Below, in pieces: positions 56,221 to 64,000 of a stretch of 64,000 nucleotides of DNA. This DNA comes from Litorilinea aerophila (lineage in GTDB: Bacteria > Chloroflexota > Anaerolineae > Caldilineales > Caldilineaceae): NCBI RefSeq assembly GCF_006569185.2, contig NZ_VIGC02000002.1, forward strand, positions 124,001 to 188,000. Direction: 5' to 3'. The position numbers and the translations under genes were made by a program. The number at the start of each line of letters is the position of its first letter. The first letter of the stretch is position 1. The notes below the pieces were generated by a model, which was not told the origin of the DNA, did no database searches, and saw only the letters and a list, made by a program, of their open reading frames with translations.

Positions 56221-57318
56221 TTATTGACCCAGGTCCTCCAGGCTCATGCCGGAGACCTCGATCATCTTGCGGACCACGTCGTACTCCTCGTCCGAGGCCG
56301 GGGCGATGCCGGTCCAGCCGTAGAAGTCCTGGTTACCGATGGATTCGTTCCAGGCTTCCGTCTGGGAGAAGGCGATCAGGGCCTCCTCGATCTGGCTGCG
56401 CAGCTCGGCCGGGAACTGGGGCGAGAAGGAGAGGGTGTCGTTGGGAATGGGCGGCGAGATGGCCAGGATGCGGATCTTCTGGACCACGTCCGGGGCTTCC
56501 TGGCGCAGGCTGGCCCGGGCATCCAACACCCGCCAGCCGTCGCACATCAGCCGGCTGCCATCCTCGGTGACGGCACACTCGTCCACCAGCTCGTCGGGGA
56601 TGTCCGGCGGGTCGCCGGGCTGCCACGGGGGTTCACCCTCGGGCTTCAGGGGCGGGCTGTAGAAGGTGCTGGCGAAGTCCGCCTGCTCCAGGTAGACCGC
56701 CCGCACCGCGCCGGTGTGGCCACCGGCTTCCAGGGTTTCGCCCGGCTGGATGTTGTTCTCCGCCAGCATGGGGAGGATGGCCAGGTAGCCGGAGGTGGAG
56801 CCGGCATCCGGGTAGGCCCACTTCTTGCCGTTCAGGTCGGCCAGGGTCTGGATGTCGCCATCCCGGCGCACCAGGATCTGGGCCCAGTAAACGTCCCAGC
56901 CAAAGCGGATGGCCTTGAAGGCCACGTCCACCCCGCAGAGCTGGTTGGCCAGCACGTAGCCCAGGCCCGGGATGAAGCCGATGGAGTCGGTGGGCGAGGC
57001 GCACATCTCCTCGATGGTGGCTGCGTAGGAGGTGGGCACGCTCACGGTGAAGTGGAGGCCGGTGGCCTCGTTCAAGGCCTGGGCCATGATCTCACCGCCG
57101 CTGACGATGACCTGGGCGTCCACCGACGGAACGAAGAAGACCTTGATGGGGTGGGCTTCAGAGCCGATGTCTGCAGCTTCACCGGTGGCCTCGGCCGTGG
57201 GCTCCGGTGCGGCCGCACCTTGAGGGGCCGGCGTCACCACTGGCGCGCAGGCGCTGAGGACCAGGACCAGCAGGAGCAACAGGGCTCCAACCTGGAAACG
57301 GGTGCGTTTCAGTTGCAT
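56221..57318 (-). CDS. phnD: Phosphonate-type ABC transporter substrate-binding lipoprotein
   Basis: A 365-residue PhnD-like receptor. The lipoprotein signal ends in LVLVLSACAP (lipobox LSAC near residue 23), followed by an Ala/Pro/Glu tether. The mature domain has HPIKVFFVPSVDAQVIVSGG, VPTSYAATIEEMCASPTDSI, LADLNGKKWAYPDAGSTSGY and ISPPIPNDTLSFSPQFPAEL, the phosphonate-binding pattern. ATG 57318 has AAAGGAG 6 nt upstream; the ATG two codons earlier abuts that site. The acidic insertion around residues 245-280 (GEPPWQPGDPPDIPDELVDE) is unusual. The ligand may be phosphonate, phosphite or phosphate. Confidence 0.9.
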   Translation of the reverse strand: MQLKRTRFQVGALLLLLVLVLSACAPVVTPAPQGAAAPEPTAEATGEAADIGSEAHPIKVFFVPSVDAQVIVSGGEIMAQALNEATGLHFTVSVPTSYAATIEEMCASPTDSIGFIPGLGYVLANQLCGVDVAFKAIRFGWDVYWAQILVRRDGDIQTLADLNGKKWAYPDAGSTSGYLAILPMLAENNIQPGETLEAGGHTGAVRAVYLEQADFASTFYSPPLKPEGEPPWQPGDPPDIPDELVDECAVTEDGSRLMCDGWRVLDARASLRQEAPDVVQKIRILAISPPIPNDTLSFSPQFPAELRSQIEEALIAFSQTEAWNESIGNQDFYGWTGIAPASDEEYDVVRKMIEVSGMSLEDLGQ

Positions 57319-57813
57319 ATCCATCTCCTTTGCAAAGGCAAGAAAAGAAAAATAGCGGGACGATGGAACCCATGGGGAACAAACGCGGGTTTCTCTGTCT
57401 GTGGACAACCATGTCGGCAACGCCATACCTGCCCGACCCTATGGTAATCCAAGTTCAGCCAACATGCAACACAACATTTCCAATCCGCGCGGATGGCACC
57501 CGTTCCCGTAGGGGCGGGCCCCCGTGCCTGCCCGCTGTCGCCACACCCCGGCCGGTGAAGGAACGGCGACGGCTGCGCCATAGGTAGGGGCGAATCATGA
57601 TTCGCCCCTGCCGCCTACGATGGGGTACACTCCTCCGGTAGCCGGTTCCCCGCAGAACCGGCCACCCCCGGCGGGCCAGAGACCCGCCCTACGCACCCCT
57701 GGTACCCAATCCGCACCAATGCGCCTCACCGTAGGGGCGGCCTCCAGCCGCCCGATTGCGCCACACCCCGGCCGGTGAAGGAACGGCCACCCCCGGCGGG
57801 CCAGAGACCCGCC
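57319..57813. other. Repeat-filled region between phnD and menA
   Basis: Upstream of phnD (leftward) and downstream of menA (leftward). A promoter for phnD was not found with confidence; the A-rich stretch at 57338-57353 is the leader next to its ribosome site. The remainder holds hairpin repeats (57505-57816). Confidence 0.45.
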
Positions 57814-57816
57814 CTA
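57505..57816. repeat. Cluster of five GTAGG-type hairpins with a partial direct duplication
   Basis: GTAGGGGCGGGCCCCCGTGC (57508), GTAGGGGCGAATCATGATTC (57585, a perfect palindrome core), GGCGGGCCAGAGACCCGCC (about 57669 and again 57795) and GTAGGGGCGGCCTCCAGCCG (57731). CGCCACACCCCGGCCGGTGA plus AGGAACGGC is repeated at about 57539 and 57757. The last hairpin ends CCTAC, and its terminal CTA supplies the TAG stop codon of menA. Confidence 0.8.
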
Positions 57817-58710
57817 CAGCAGCCAGCCCAGCGCGAACAGCAGGCTGAACAACAGGCTCAGCCGCGCGGTGCCGGCCAGGGTGGCGTTGAGGGTGGGACC
57901 ATCCTGGGCTGTCAGCACATTGCGCCCCAGGGGCATGGTCAGGGGCAGGGTCAGCCAGGGCAGGAGCACCCAGGCGCTGCCCTGGCCGGCCAGCCAGATG
58001 CCCAGCACCACCAGGTACGCGCCGGCCAGCAGCAGGAAATACTCGGCCCGGGTGCCCCGCCGCCCCAGCATCACCGCCAGGGTTCGCTTGCCGGCTCGCC
58101 GATCGGTCTCGATGTCCCGCAGGTTATTGACCACCAGGATGGCGGTCACCAGCAGGCCCACAGGCACAGCGGCGGCCACCACCACCGGCCGCAGGGTCAG
58201 GGCCTGGACGTAGTAGGTCCCACAAACGGCCACCAACCCGAAGAAGAGGAAGACGAAGAGGTCGCCCAGGCCGTGATAGCCGAAGGGAAACGGCCCCCCG
58301 GTGTAGGCGATGGCCGCGAGGATGGAGAGGACGCCGATGGCCAGGATGGGCCAGCCTCCCACCGCGATGAGGTAGAGGCCCACCAGCGCGGCCAGGCCAA
58401 AGACCACCATCATCCCGACCCGCATGGCCGCCGGGGTGATGAGGCCGCTGGCGGTCACCCGCACGGGCCCCAGCCGATCGCCGGGGTCGGCGCCTTTGAA
58501 GAAGTCGAAGTAATCGTTGGCGAAGTTGCTGCCGATCTGGAGCAACAGGGCGCCGGCGGCGGCGGCCAGGGCAGGCCCGGCGGCAAAGGCGTCGTGGGCG
58601 TGGGCCAGGGCAGTGCCCACCAACACTGGCCCCACCGCGGCCGGCAGGGTTTTGGGGCGGGCAGCCATGAGCCAGGCTCGATGAGGGGCGATGGTGCGGG
58701 TCGTGTTCAT
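57814..58710 (-). CDS. menA: 1,4-dihydroxy-2-naphthoate polyprenyltransferase
   Basis: A 298-residue UbiA-family membrane enzyme with about eight or nine helices. The first Asp-rich motif is [18 protein letters not shown] near residue 63 and the second [19 protein letters not shown] near residue 193. It attaches a polyprenyl chain to dihydroxynaphthoate in menaquinone synthesis. The family opening [20 protein letters not shown] is intact. The stop codon lies in a GTAGG-type repeat, so the repeat has inserted at, and slightly reshaped, the C-terminus (LGWLL). It is divergent from the first S41 protease gene. Confidence 0.93.
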   Translation of the reverse strand: MNTTRTIAPHRAWLMAARPKTLPAAVGPVLVGTALAHAHDAFAAGPALAAAAGALLLQIGSNFANDYFDFFKGADPGDRLGPVRVTASGLITPAAMRVGMMVVFGLAALVGLYLIAVGGWPILAIGVLSILAAIAYTGGPFPFGYHGLGDLFVFLFFGLVAVCGTYYVQALTLRPVVVAAAVPVGLLVTAILVVNNLRDIETDRRAGKRTLAVMLGRRGTRAEYFLLLAGAYLVVLGIWLAGQGSAWVLLPWLTLPLTMPLGRNVLTAQDGPTLNATLAGTARLSLLFSLLFALGWLL

Positions 58711-58857
58711 GGGTGCTGCTCCGTCTCTCTGCTCCGTAATTGCATTCCATTATTGTATAATGGAACCTGTACTGCGGTCCGATAGAAAATTGTACTTCAT
58801 GATAGCGTAAATTGTGGATGCATCCCTAAATTCAGCAGTTCACGATTTCGACGCGGA

Positions 58858-58918
58858 GTCGGCATCCTCAGATGCCGACCCAGGCGGGACAGCGCCGCAT
58901 CTGAGGATGCTCACTCCA
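58858..58918. repeat. CATCCTCAGATG-type hairpin pair
   Basis: GTCGGCATC-CTCA-GATGCCGAC (58858-58879) and GCATC-TGAG-GATGC (58897-58910), with GGAGT before and ACTCCACAAA after. It shares its centre and outer bases with the hairpin at 26226, while the inner stem bases differ. Confidence 0.7.
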
Positions 58919-58966
58919 CAAATGGGCAATGGGCAACAATCGTGAAGCACTGAAATTGGCAGATGC

Positions 58967-58995
58967 TTGGGGCACGGCTGCGGCTGTGGTAGAAT
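58967..58995 (+). promoter_or_regulatory. Promoter close to the first S41 protease gene
   Basis: TTGGGG (58967-58972), 17 bp, TAGAAT (58990-58995). The transcript would start about 6 nt before ATG 59008, leaving no space for a Shine-Dalgarno site. Confidence 0.55.
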
Positions 58996-59007
58996 CGATG
59001 GCTACTT

Positions 59008-60213
59008 ATGCGTGCATCTAAACTGTTCATCTACCTGGGGCTGGTCTCCTGCCTGCTCCTGGCCTTCGGCATTGGGTATATCAGCTACCCACTGCTCCAT
59101 ACGGCCCCGGACCCCACCGGGCGGTCGACGACAGAGGATGACCCGGAACTGGCCCTCTATCGGGAAGCCGTCCGGCTGCTGCAGCGAGACTTCTACGGCC
59201 GGCAGCCCACGGCCACCCAGCGCATCTACGGCGCCATCCGTGGCATGGTGGAAACTTATAACGACCCGTACACGTTCTTTGTGGAGCCACACCCCCGAGA
59301 GCTGGAACGGGACGAGCTGCGGGGCAGCTTCGGCGGCATCGGCGCCGAGATCGAGGAGGGCCCGGATGGCTTCCTCCTCCACCCCCTGCCGGACCAGCCC
59401 GCCGCCCAGGCCGGCGTGGAGGATGGCGACCTGCTCCTGATGGTGGACGACCAGGAGATCACCCAGTCCATGACCCTGAACGAGGTGGTGGCCCTGGTGC
59501 GGGGACCGGTGGGCTCCCAGGTCAGCCTGGTGTTGCGCCGCCAGCAGGGCGACACCAGCGAAGAGCTGACCGTCCAGATCACCCGGGTCCAGATTGAGAC
59601 GCCCACCATCGAGTTTCAGCTGCTGGAGAGCTCGACCCAAGGAGGCGCCATCGGCTACATCCGCCAGAGCCTCTTCAGCGAACGCAGCCCCCAGGAGATG
59701 CGCCAGGCCATCGAGACCCTGCTGGCGCAGGGCGCGGATCGCTTCATCCTGGACCTGCGGGGCAACCCGGGCGGGCTGGTGGACGCCGCGGTGAAGATCG
59801 CCGACCTCTGGCTGGACGGCGGCCCCATCGTCATCGAGCGCCGGGCCGACGGCAGCGAGGAAGTCCTGAGCGCCCAGCCAGGCACCCTGGCGGACGACGC
59901 GCCCCTGGTAGTCATCGTGGACGGCGGCTCGGCCAGCGCCAGCGAGATCGTGGCCGGCGCCCTGCAGGACCGGGGGCGGGCCACCCTGGTGGGCGAGAAG
60001 ACCTTCGGCAAGGGCAGCGTTCAGCTGATCCATGAGCTGTCGGACAGCAGCAGCCTGCACATTACCTATGCCCAGTGGTTCACGCCCAACCGCCACCAGA
60101 TCAGCGACCAGGGCTTGACGCCCGACATCCTCGTGGCCGCCGGCGAGGATCCCCTGCCCGCCGCCATCGCCGCGGTGGATCGGGCAGCCGTGGCCCGGGC
60201 GCCGGCCGACTGA
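59008..60213 (+). CDS. S41A family C-terminal processing protease, first copy
   Basis: A 401-residue protease anchored by one N-terminal helix (FIYLGLVSCLLLAFGIGYI, residues 7-25) and acting outside the membrane. A helical S41 N-domain (YREAVRLLQRDFYGRQPT) precedes a PDZ domain (about 100-190, SFGGIGAEIEEGPDGFLLHP). The catalytic part has RFILDLRGNPGGLVDAAVKI, Ser in VDGGSASASEIVAGALQD and Lys in EKTFGKGSVQLIHEL. Such enzymes trim or degrade exported proteins from their C-termini. It is followed 42 bp later by a second, related gene, and its start lies next to the promoter. Confidence 0.92.
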   Translation: MRASKLFIYLGLVSCLLLAFGIGYISYPLLHTAPDPTGRSTTEDDPELALYREAVRLLQRDFYGRQPTATQRIYGAIRGMVETYNDPYTFFVEPHPRELERDELRGSFGGIGAEIEEGPDGFLLHPLPDQPAAQAGVEDGDLLLMVDDQEITQSMTLNEVVALVRGPVGSQVSLVLRRQQGDTSEELTVQITRVQIETPTIEFQLLESSTQGGAIGYIRQSLFSERSPQEMRQAIETLLAQGADRFILDLRGNPGGLVDAAVKIADLWLDGGPIVIERRADGSEEVLSAQPGTLADDAPLVVIVDGGSASASEIVAGALQDRGRATLVGEKTFGKGSVQLIHELSDSSSLHITYAQWFTPNRHQISDQGLTPDILVAAGEDPLPAAIAAVDRAAVARAPAD

Positions 60214-60255
60214 GCCCCAGCAGGGCAGACCGTTCCGCGGAGCGTTTTTCTCAGC

Positions 60256-61584
60256 ATGAAAGTCGATACAATGATTCCAGAGCAAAAATCAACCAACGGC
60301 CTGATCACCGGCCAGCGAATCGTCCTGGGCTGTGTGGCTGTGATGATCCTGACCGCCACCTTCCTCATCGGCCTGGGCATGGGCTATGGCCTGGGGAACT
60401 GGCGCGCGTCCGCCCTTATCCCCTGGGGAGGGCCGGTCATCGGCCAGCCCAGCTCCTCTGATGCCGACACCCGGTCGGCACGGGAGCGCCTGGCAGAAGA
60501 GTTCGACGTCTTCTGGGAGGCCATGGACCTCCTCTACCGGGACTACTACGGCGAACTGCCCGACCCGGAATCGGCCACCTACGGCGCCATCCGAGGCGTG
60601 CTCAACCTGCTGGATGACCCCAACACCTCCTTCATGACGCCCGAGGAGGCCGACTTCTTCCGCACCAACATCGAGGGCAGCTTCGAGGGGATCGGCGCGC
60701 GGGTGGCCTGGGATTCGGAGGCCAACACGGTGATCATCACCGAGCCCTTCGAGAACCAGCCGGCCTGGAACGCGGGCCTGCGCCGCAACGACCTGATCCT
60801 GGCCGTGGACGGGGAAAGCCTGGTGGGCACCGACCTCACCTACGCGGTGCAGAAGATCCGGGGGCCCAAGGGCAGCAAGGTGATCCTCACCATCCAGCGG
60901 GAAGGGGTGGAAGAGCCCTTCGACGTGGAGGTGATCCGGGATCGCATCGAGATCCCCACCATCAGCACCGAGGCCCTGGGCGAAAACGGCCAGATCGCCT
61001 ACGTGCGCCTCAACAGCTTCAACGAAAACGCCGGCCAACTGGTGCGGGAGGCGGTCAACGACGCGGTGAAGCGGGAGGCCCAGGCCCTGATCCTGGACCT
61101 GCGGGGCAACACCGGCGGCCTGCTGCGGGAGGCGGTCAAGGTGGCCAGCGTCTTCCTGCCAGAGGACCAGACCGTGCTGCTGGAGCGCTTCAGCGACGGA
61201 TCGACGGAAGTCTACAAGACCACCGGCAACCCTGTGGCCACCGACATCCCCATGGTGGTCCTGGTCAACGGCGGCAGTGCCAGCGCCAGCGAGATCGTGG
61301 CCGGCGCCTTGCAGGACACGGGGCGGGCGGTGCTGGTGGGCACCACCACCTTCGGCAAGGGCAGCGTCCAGTTGCCCCACACCCTGAGCAACGGCGCCAT
61401 CCTGCGGGTCACCATCGCCCGCTGGTACACGCCCAATGACCGCTCCATCGACGGCGTGGGCCTGGAGCCGGACTACGTGGTGGAGGTCAGCGAAGAAGAA
61501 CAGTCCGCCGGCGAGGATCCCCAGCTGGACATGGCGGTGCAGCTCCTCACAGAACAGCTTTCGGCGGAGCCAGGAGCGGAGTAA
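60256..61584 (+). CDS. S41A family C-terminal processing protease, second copy
   Basis: A 442-residue paralogue with the same plan: membrane anchor (VLGCVAVMILTATFLIGLGM, residues ~23-42), helical N-domain (FWEAMDLLYRDYYGELPDPE), PDZ (SFEGIGARVAWDSEANTVII) and catalytic core with Ser in LVNGGSASASEIVAGALQD and Lys in TTTFGKGSVQLPHTL. It has a longer acidic C-terminal tail. ATG 60256 or the in-frame ATG 60271 could start it; no strong ribosome site exists. The tandem presumably arose by duplication, though the two have diverged well beyond recent copies. smpB begins 14 bp after the stop. Confidence 0.92.
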   Translation: MKVDTMIPEQKSTNGLITGQRIVLGCVAVMILTATFLIGLGMGYGLGNWRASALIPWGGPVIGQPSSSDADTRSARERLAEEFDVFWEAMDLLYRDYYGELPDPESATYGAIRGVLNLLDDPNTSFMTPEEADFFRTNIEGSFEGIGARVAWDSEANTVIITEPFENQPAWNAGLRRNDLILAVDGESLVGTDLTYAVQKIRGPKGSKVILTIQREGVEEPFDVEVIRDRIEIPTISTEALGENGQIAYVRLNSFNENAGQLVREAVNDAVKREAQALILDLRGNTGGLLREAVKVASVFLPEDQTVLLERFSDGSTEVYKTTGNPVATDIPMVVLVNGGSASASEIVAGALQDTGRAVLVGTTTFGKGSVQLPHTLSNGAILRVTIARWYTPNDRSIDGVGLEPDYVVEVSEEEQSAGEDPQLDMAVQLLTEQLSAEPGAE

Positions 61585-61598
61585 CCGGACAATACACC

Positions 61599-62081
61599 AT
61601 GAGCAAGAAAAACAACCAGGCGCCGGCCCGGGGACCACGCACGGTGGCCACCAACCGCAAGGCGCGCCACGAATATTTCATCGAAGAGACCTACGAGGCG
61701 GGCATCGCGCTCACGGGCACGGAGATCAAGTCCGTGCGCATGGGCCGGGTCAACCTGCAGGACGGCTTCGTCTTGATCCGCAACGGCGAGGCCTTCCTGA
61801 TGAACGTCCACATCGCCCAGTACGAGCAGGGCAACCGCTTCAACCACGACGAGACCCGCCCCCGGAAGCTGCTGCTCCACAAGCAGGAGCTGCGCCGCCT
61901 CCACAGCCAGGTCACCCAACGGGGCTGGACCATCGTGCCCCTGCGCATGTACATCAACGAACGGGGGTTGGCCAAGGTGGAGATCGCCCTGGTGCGGGGC
62001 AAACAGCTCCATGACAAGCGGGCCACCATCGCCAAACGGGAGACCGAACGAGAGCTGCGCCGCATGTTGAAGAACTATTGA
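61599..62081 (+). CDS. smpB: SsrA-binding protein SmpB
   Basis: A 160-residue RNA-binding protein for trans-translation. The N-terminal NRKARHEYFIEETYEAGIAL and GTEIKSVRMGRVNLQDGF, the middle RKLLLHKQELRRLHSQVTQR and the C-terminal tail with KQLHDKRATIAKRETERELR are all family hallmarks. It escorts tmRNA to stalled ribosomes. It sits 14 bp after the second S41 protease gene and 23 bp before the TGT-like gene. The ssrA gene for tmRNA itself is not in the window. Confidence 0.96.
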   Translation: MSKKNNQAPARGPRTVATNRKARHEYFIEETYEAGIALTGTEIKSVRMGRVNLQDGFVLIRNGEAFLMNVHIAQYEQGNRFNHDETRPRKLLLHKQELRRLHSQVTQRGWTIVPLRMYINERGLAKVEIALVRGKQLHDKRATIAKRETERELRRMLKNY

Positions 62082-62104
62082 AGCCACGGCCGAAGCTGAC
62101 CACC

Positions 62105-63256
62105 ATGCCCGCATCTGTTCCCGCCTCCTCTGCCGGCGGCCCGCCTGCCGCCCAGCTGGCCCTGCCCCACGGCGCCCTCCAGTTGCCGGCTTTCCTGCCC
62201 GACGCCACCCTGGGCGTGGTGCGGGCCGTGGACAGCGTGGATCTCTGCCACTGTGGCGTCCAGGCCCTGGTGATGAACACCTTCCACCTGATGCAGCACC
62301 CGGGCTCGTCCACGGTGCAGGCCCTGGGTGGCCTGCACCAGATGTGTGCCTGGCCCCGCCCCATCGTCACCGATTCGGGCGGCTTCCAGGCCTATTCCCT
62401 GATCCGCCAGAATGCCCGCTACGGCTCCCTCACCGACAACGGCATTCTCTTCCGGCCCGAGGGCAGCCGGCGCAAGCTCCAGTTGACGCCGGAGAAGTGT
62501 GTTCAGCTACAGCTCAGCTATGGCGCGGACGTGGTCATGTGCCTGGACGACTGCACCCACGTGGACGATCCCCTGGAGAGCCAGGAGGAGTCGGTGCGGC
62601 GCACCATCCTCTGGGCCCGCCGCTGCAAAGCGGAGTTCCAACGGCTGCTGGACCAGAAGCAGCCGGCCCAGCGCCCTCTGCTCTTCGCGGTGATTCAGGG
62701 GGGCGGCTCCCGGGAGCTACGCCGCCGCTGCGCCGAGGCCCTGCTGGAGATGGGGTTCGATGGCTACGGCTATGGCGGCTGGCCCCTGGACAGCCAGGGG
62801 AACCTGCTGGAGGAGCTGCTGGCTTACACCCGCTCGCTGATCCCGGCCGACTATCCCATGCATGCCCTGGGGGTGGGGCACCCCCGCAGCATCGCCGCCT
62901 GTGTGCGCATGGGCTACAGCCTCTTCGACTCCGCCCTGCCCACCCGGGACGCCCGCCATGGCCGGCTGTACGTCTGGGAAGGCGATGGGGATGACAGCGA
63001 CGGCCACGGGGCAGCCGGGGGCGATCGCTTTCGCTTCCTCTACATCAACGATGCCCGGCACATCAAGGACGGCCGCCCCCTCTCCGCCACGTGCGACTGC
63101 CTCACCTGTACCCACTACGCCCGGGGCTACCTGCACCACCTCTTCAAACAGGGGGACACCACCTACGTCCGGCTGGCCACCATCCACAACCTGCGCTTCA
63201 TGGCCCGCCTCATGGCCCACCTGCGTGAATCCCATCAGTCGCCTGCTGCGCCATGA
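62105..63256 (+). CDS. Divergent tRNA-guanine transglycosylase (TGT)-like protein
   Basis: A 383-residue TIM-barrel protein of the TGT family. The base-recognition Asp90 is in IVTDSGGFQAYSLI, the nucleophile Asp275 in YSLFDSALPTRDARHG, and the zinc site begins CDCLTCTHYARGYLHHL (Cys330, 332, 335). The usual GGLSVGE loop is replaced by GYGYGGWPLDSQG, and a 15-residue Gly/Asp-rich insertion (WEGDGDDSDGHGAAGGDRF) is present, so this is a paralogue rather than standard Tgt. It may exchange a base in an RNA. ATG 62105 is chosen over a TTG at 62078. The last codons overlap the methyltransferase ATG by 4 bp, so the two are translationally coupled. Confidence 0.85.
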   Translation: MPASVPASSAGGPPAAQLALPHGALQLPAFLPDATLGVVRAVDSVDLCHCGVQALVMNTFHLMQHPGSSTVQALGGLHQMCAWPRPIVTDSGGFQAYSLIRQNARYGSLTDNGILFRPEGSRRKLQLTPEKCVQLQLSYGADVVMCLDDCTHVDDPLESQEESVRRTILWARRCKAEFQRLLDQKQPAQRPLLFAVIQGGGSRELRRRCAEALLEMGFDGYGYGGWPLDSQGNLLEELLAYTRSLIPADYPMHALGVGHPRSIAACVRMGYSLFDSALPTRDARHGRLYVWEGDGDDSDGHGAAGGDRFRFLYINDARHIKDGRPLSATCDCLTCTHYARGYLHHLFKQGDTTYVRLATIHNLRFMARLMAHLRESHQSPAAP

Positions 63257-64000
63257 ACCCGAACCCGGAACTGCTGGCCCGCCTGGTGGAACAGGTCCTG
63301 GCCAGCAAGAAGTATGCCACCATCCAACCAGAGCTCATCCGCACCATCGGCGCCCAGGAGCTGGCCAAACGCCGCAGCCTGAAGGAGGCGGTCAAGGCTA
63401 CCCGAAACAAGCTCCACCAGACGGTGGGCGCCTACCGGGAGGGCCAGGCGCCCTCGTACGACGCCTGGCTGGCCCAGCTCCACCAATGCCCGCCAGCCGA
63501 ACGGAGCCAGCTCTGCCGTCGACTCCTCACCCACCACGCCTCCACCCGAGAGCGGCTGCCCATCCTGGACGAGTTTTATGGCCGGCTCTTTGCCGGACTG
63601 CCGCCCATCCGCACCCTCCTGGACCTGGCCTGTGGCCTCAACCCCTTGACCGCGCCGTGGATGGGGCTGCCGCCGGGCACCCGCTACCTGGCCTGGGATG
63701 TGGACTACGCGCAGATGGCTTTTCTGCAACAGGCGCTGGCCCTGCTGGGGGTGGCCGGAGACGTGGCCATCCACAACCTGCTGGCCCCCCTGCCCCCCCA
63801 CCAGGCCGACGTGGCCCTGCTGCTCAAGACCCTCCCCTGCCTGGAGCAGGTGGACAAAACCATCGGACTCCGCCTGCTGGACGGCATCCACGCGCCGGTG
63901 ATCTTTGTCTCCTTCCCGGCCCAGAGCATCGGCGGGCGCGCCAAGGGCATGGCCGCCAACTACACGGCCCACTTCCTGGAGCTGGTCGCCTCCCGCCCCT
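63253..64000 (+). CDS. ArmA/Rmt-type 16S rRNA (guanine-1405-N7)-methyltransferase, 3' end outside window
   Basis: 249 residues are visible before the window ends; family members are about 250-280 long, so little is missing. The N-terminal helical domain has LASKKYATIQPELIRTIGAQ and EAVKATRNKLHQTVGAY, then HHASTRERLPILDEFYGRLF. The SAM site is TLLDLACGLNPLTAPWMGLP (residues 121-140) with YLAWDVDY after it. The family-specific end is ADVALLLKTLPCLEQ and SFPAQSIGGRAKGMAANYT. These enzymes methylate N7 of G1405 in the 30S A site and give high-level resistance to 4,6-linked aminoglycosides. Gln224 replaces the basic residue common in acquired forms. It is overlapped by the TGT-like gene. Confidence 0.88.
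   Translation, partial: MNPNPELLARLVEQVLASKKYATIQPELIRTIGAQELAKRRSLKEAVKATRNKLHQTVGAYREGQAPSYDAWLAQLHQCPPAERSQLCRRLLTHHASTRERLPILDEFYGRLFAGLPPIRTLLDLACGLNPLTAPWMGLPPGTRYLAWDVDYAQMAFLQQALALLGVAGDVAIHNLLAPLPPHQADVALLLKTLPCLEQVDKTIGLRLLDGIHAPVIFVSFPAQSIGGRAKGMAANYTAHFLELVASRP

Noticed and set aside
60265-60275. GATACAAT overlapping the second S41 protease start as a promoter
   Set aside because: No -35 element at proper spacing, and transcription from it would begin after both candidate start codons.

Overview
The window is about 64 kb of dense, GC-rich bacterial chromosome with housekeeping genes on both strands. GC content, TP-rich linkers in exported proteins, PPi-energised metabolism, single-gene polyprenyltransferase (menA) chemistry and abundant hairpin repeats fit a Chloroflexota bacterium, most like class Caldilineae/Anaerolineae. 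That placement is inference from protein style, not from a marker-gene search. No rRNA or tRNA gene and no insertion sequence was recognised.

Layout. 1-4.2 kb: sugar ABC binding protein (5' end outside the window), FGGY kinase, MarC-type membrane protein, MFS transporter. 4.6-11.7 kb: an iron locus with two FecCD permeases, an ATPase, a lipoprotein siderophore receptor, a siderophore-interacting flavoreductase and Dps, bracketed by two paralogous small proteins and including a 53-residue four-cysteine protein. 11.8-17.7 kb: a two-gene dehydrogenase/isomerase unit, a candidate small RNA, membrane pyrophosphatase (hppA) and a tyrosine-recombinase-like protein that has lost its catalytic residues. 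17.7-25.7 kb: a HTH-membrane-Kelch protein, rsmA, lepA, a UDP-glucuronate decarboxylase, an Lgt-like protein, thiN and an NAD(P)HX epimerase. 26.7-34.1 kb: large exported proteins (an S8 protease with an in-frame UGA, a PEP-CTERM-like protein, a C25 protease). 34.3-43.5 kb: a cation-efflux protein with three C-terminal domains, fused beta-oxidation enzyme plus thiolase, quinone reductase, PPC-domain protein, GarR-like dehydrogenase and peptide deformylase. 44-50.2 kb: RodZ-like protein, amidase, GNAT protein, serine hydrolase and an N-acetylglucosamine-kinase-like protein, which look like envelope or wall-sugar functions. 50.4-51.0 kb: a short CRISPR array with its own promoter and terminator but no cas genes in the window. 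52.0-52.5 kb: a peroxiredoxin-like gene with UGA exactly at the peroxidatic cysteine and a hairpin just downstream, a likely selenoprotein. 52.5-57.3 kb: surE and a phosphonate-type ABC system with an oversized permease. 57.8-64 kb: menA, two S41 proteases, smpB, a divergent TGT-like enzyme, and, overlapping it by 4 bp, an ArmA/Rmt-type 16S rRNA m7G1405 methyltransferase cut by the window end.

Intergenic space is filled by several hairpin repeat families: a ~95-bp inverted-repeat element (nine or more copies or remnants), a GTAGG-prefixed hairpin superfamily (including a seven-unit tandem array at 39.5-40.2 kb), TTGAAA-loop hairpins and CATCCTCAGATG hairpins. In these the stem sequence varies while pairing is kept.

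The strongest candidates for further work are the UGA-containing peroxiredoxin, the TGT-like/Rmt-like pair, the dispersed inverted-repeat element and the HTH-TM-Kelch protein.
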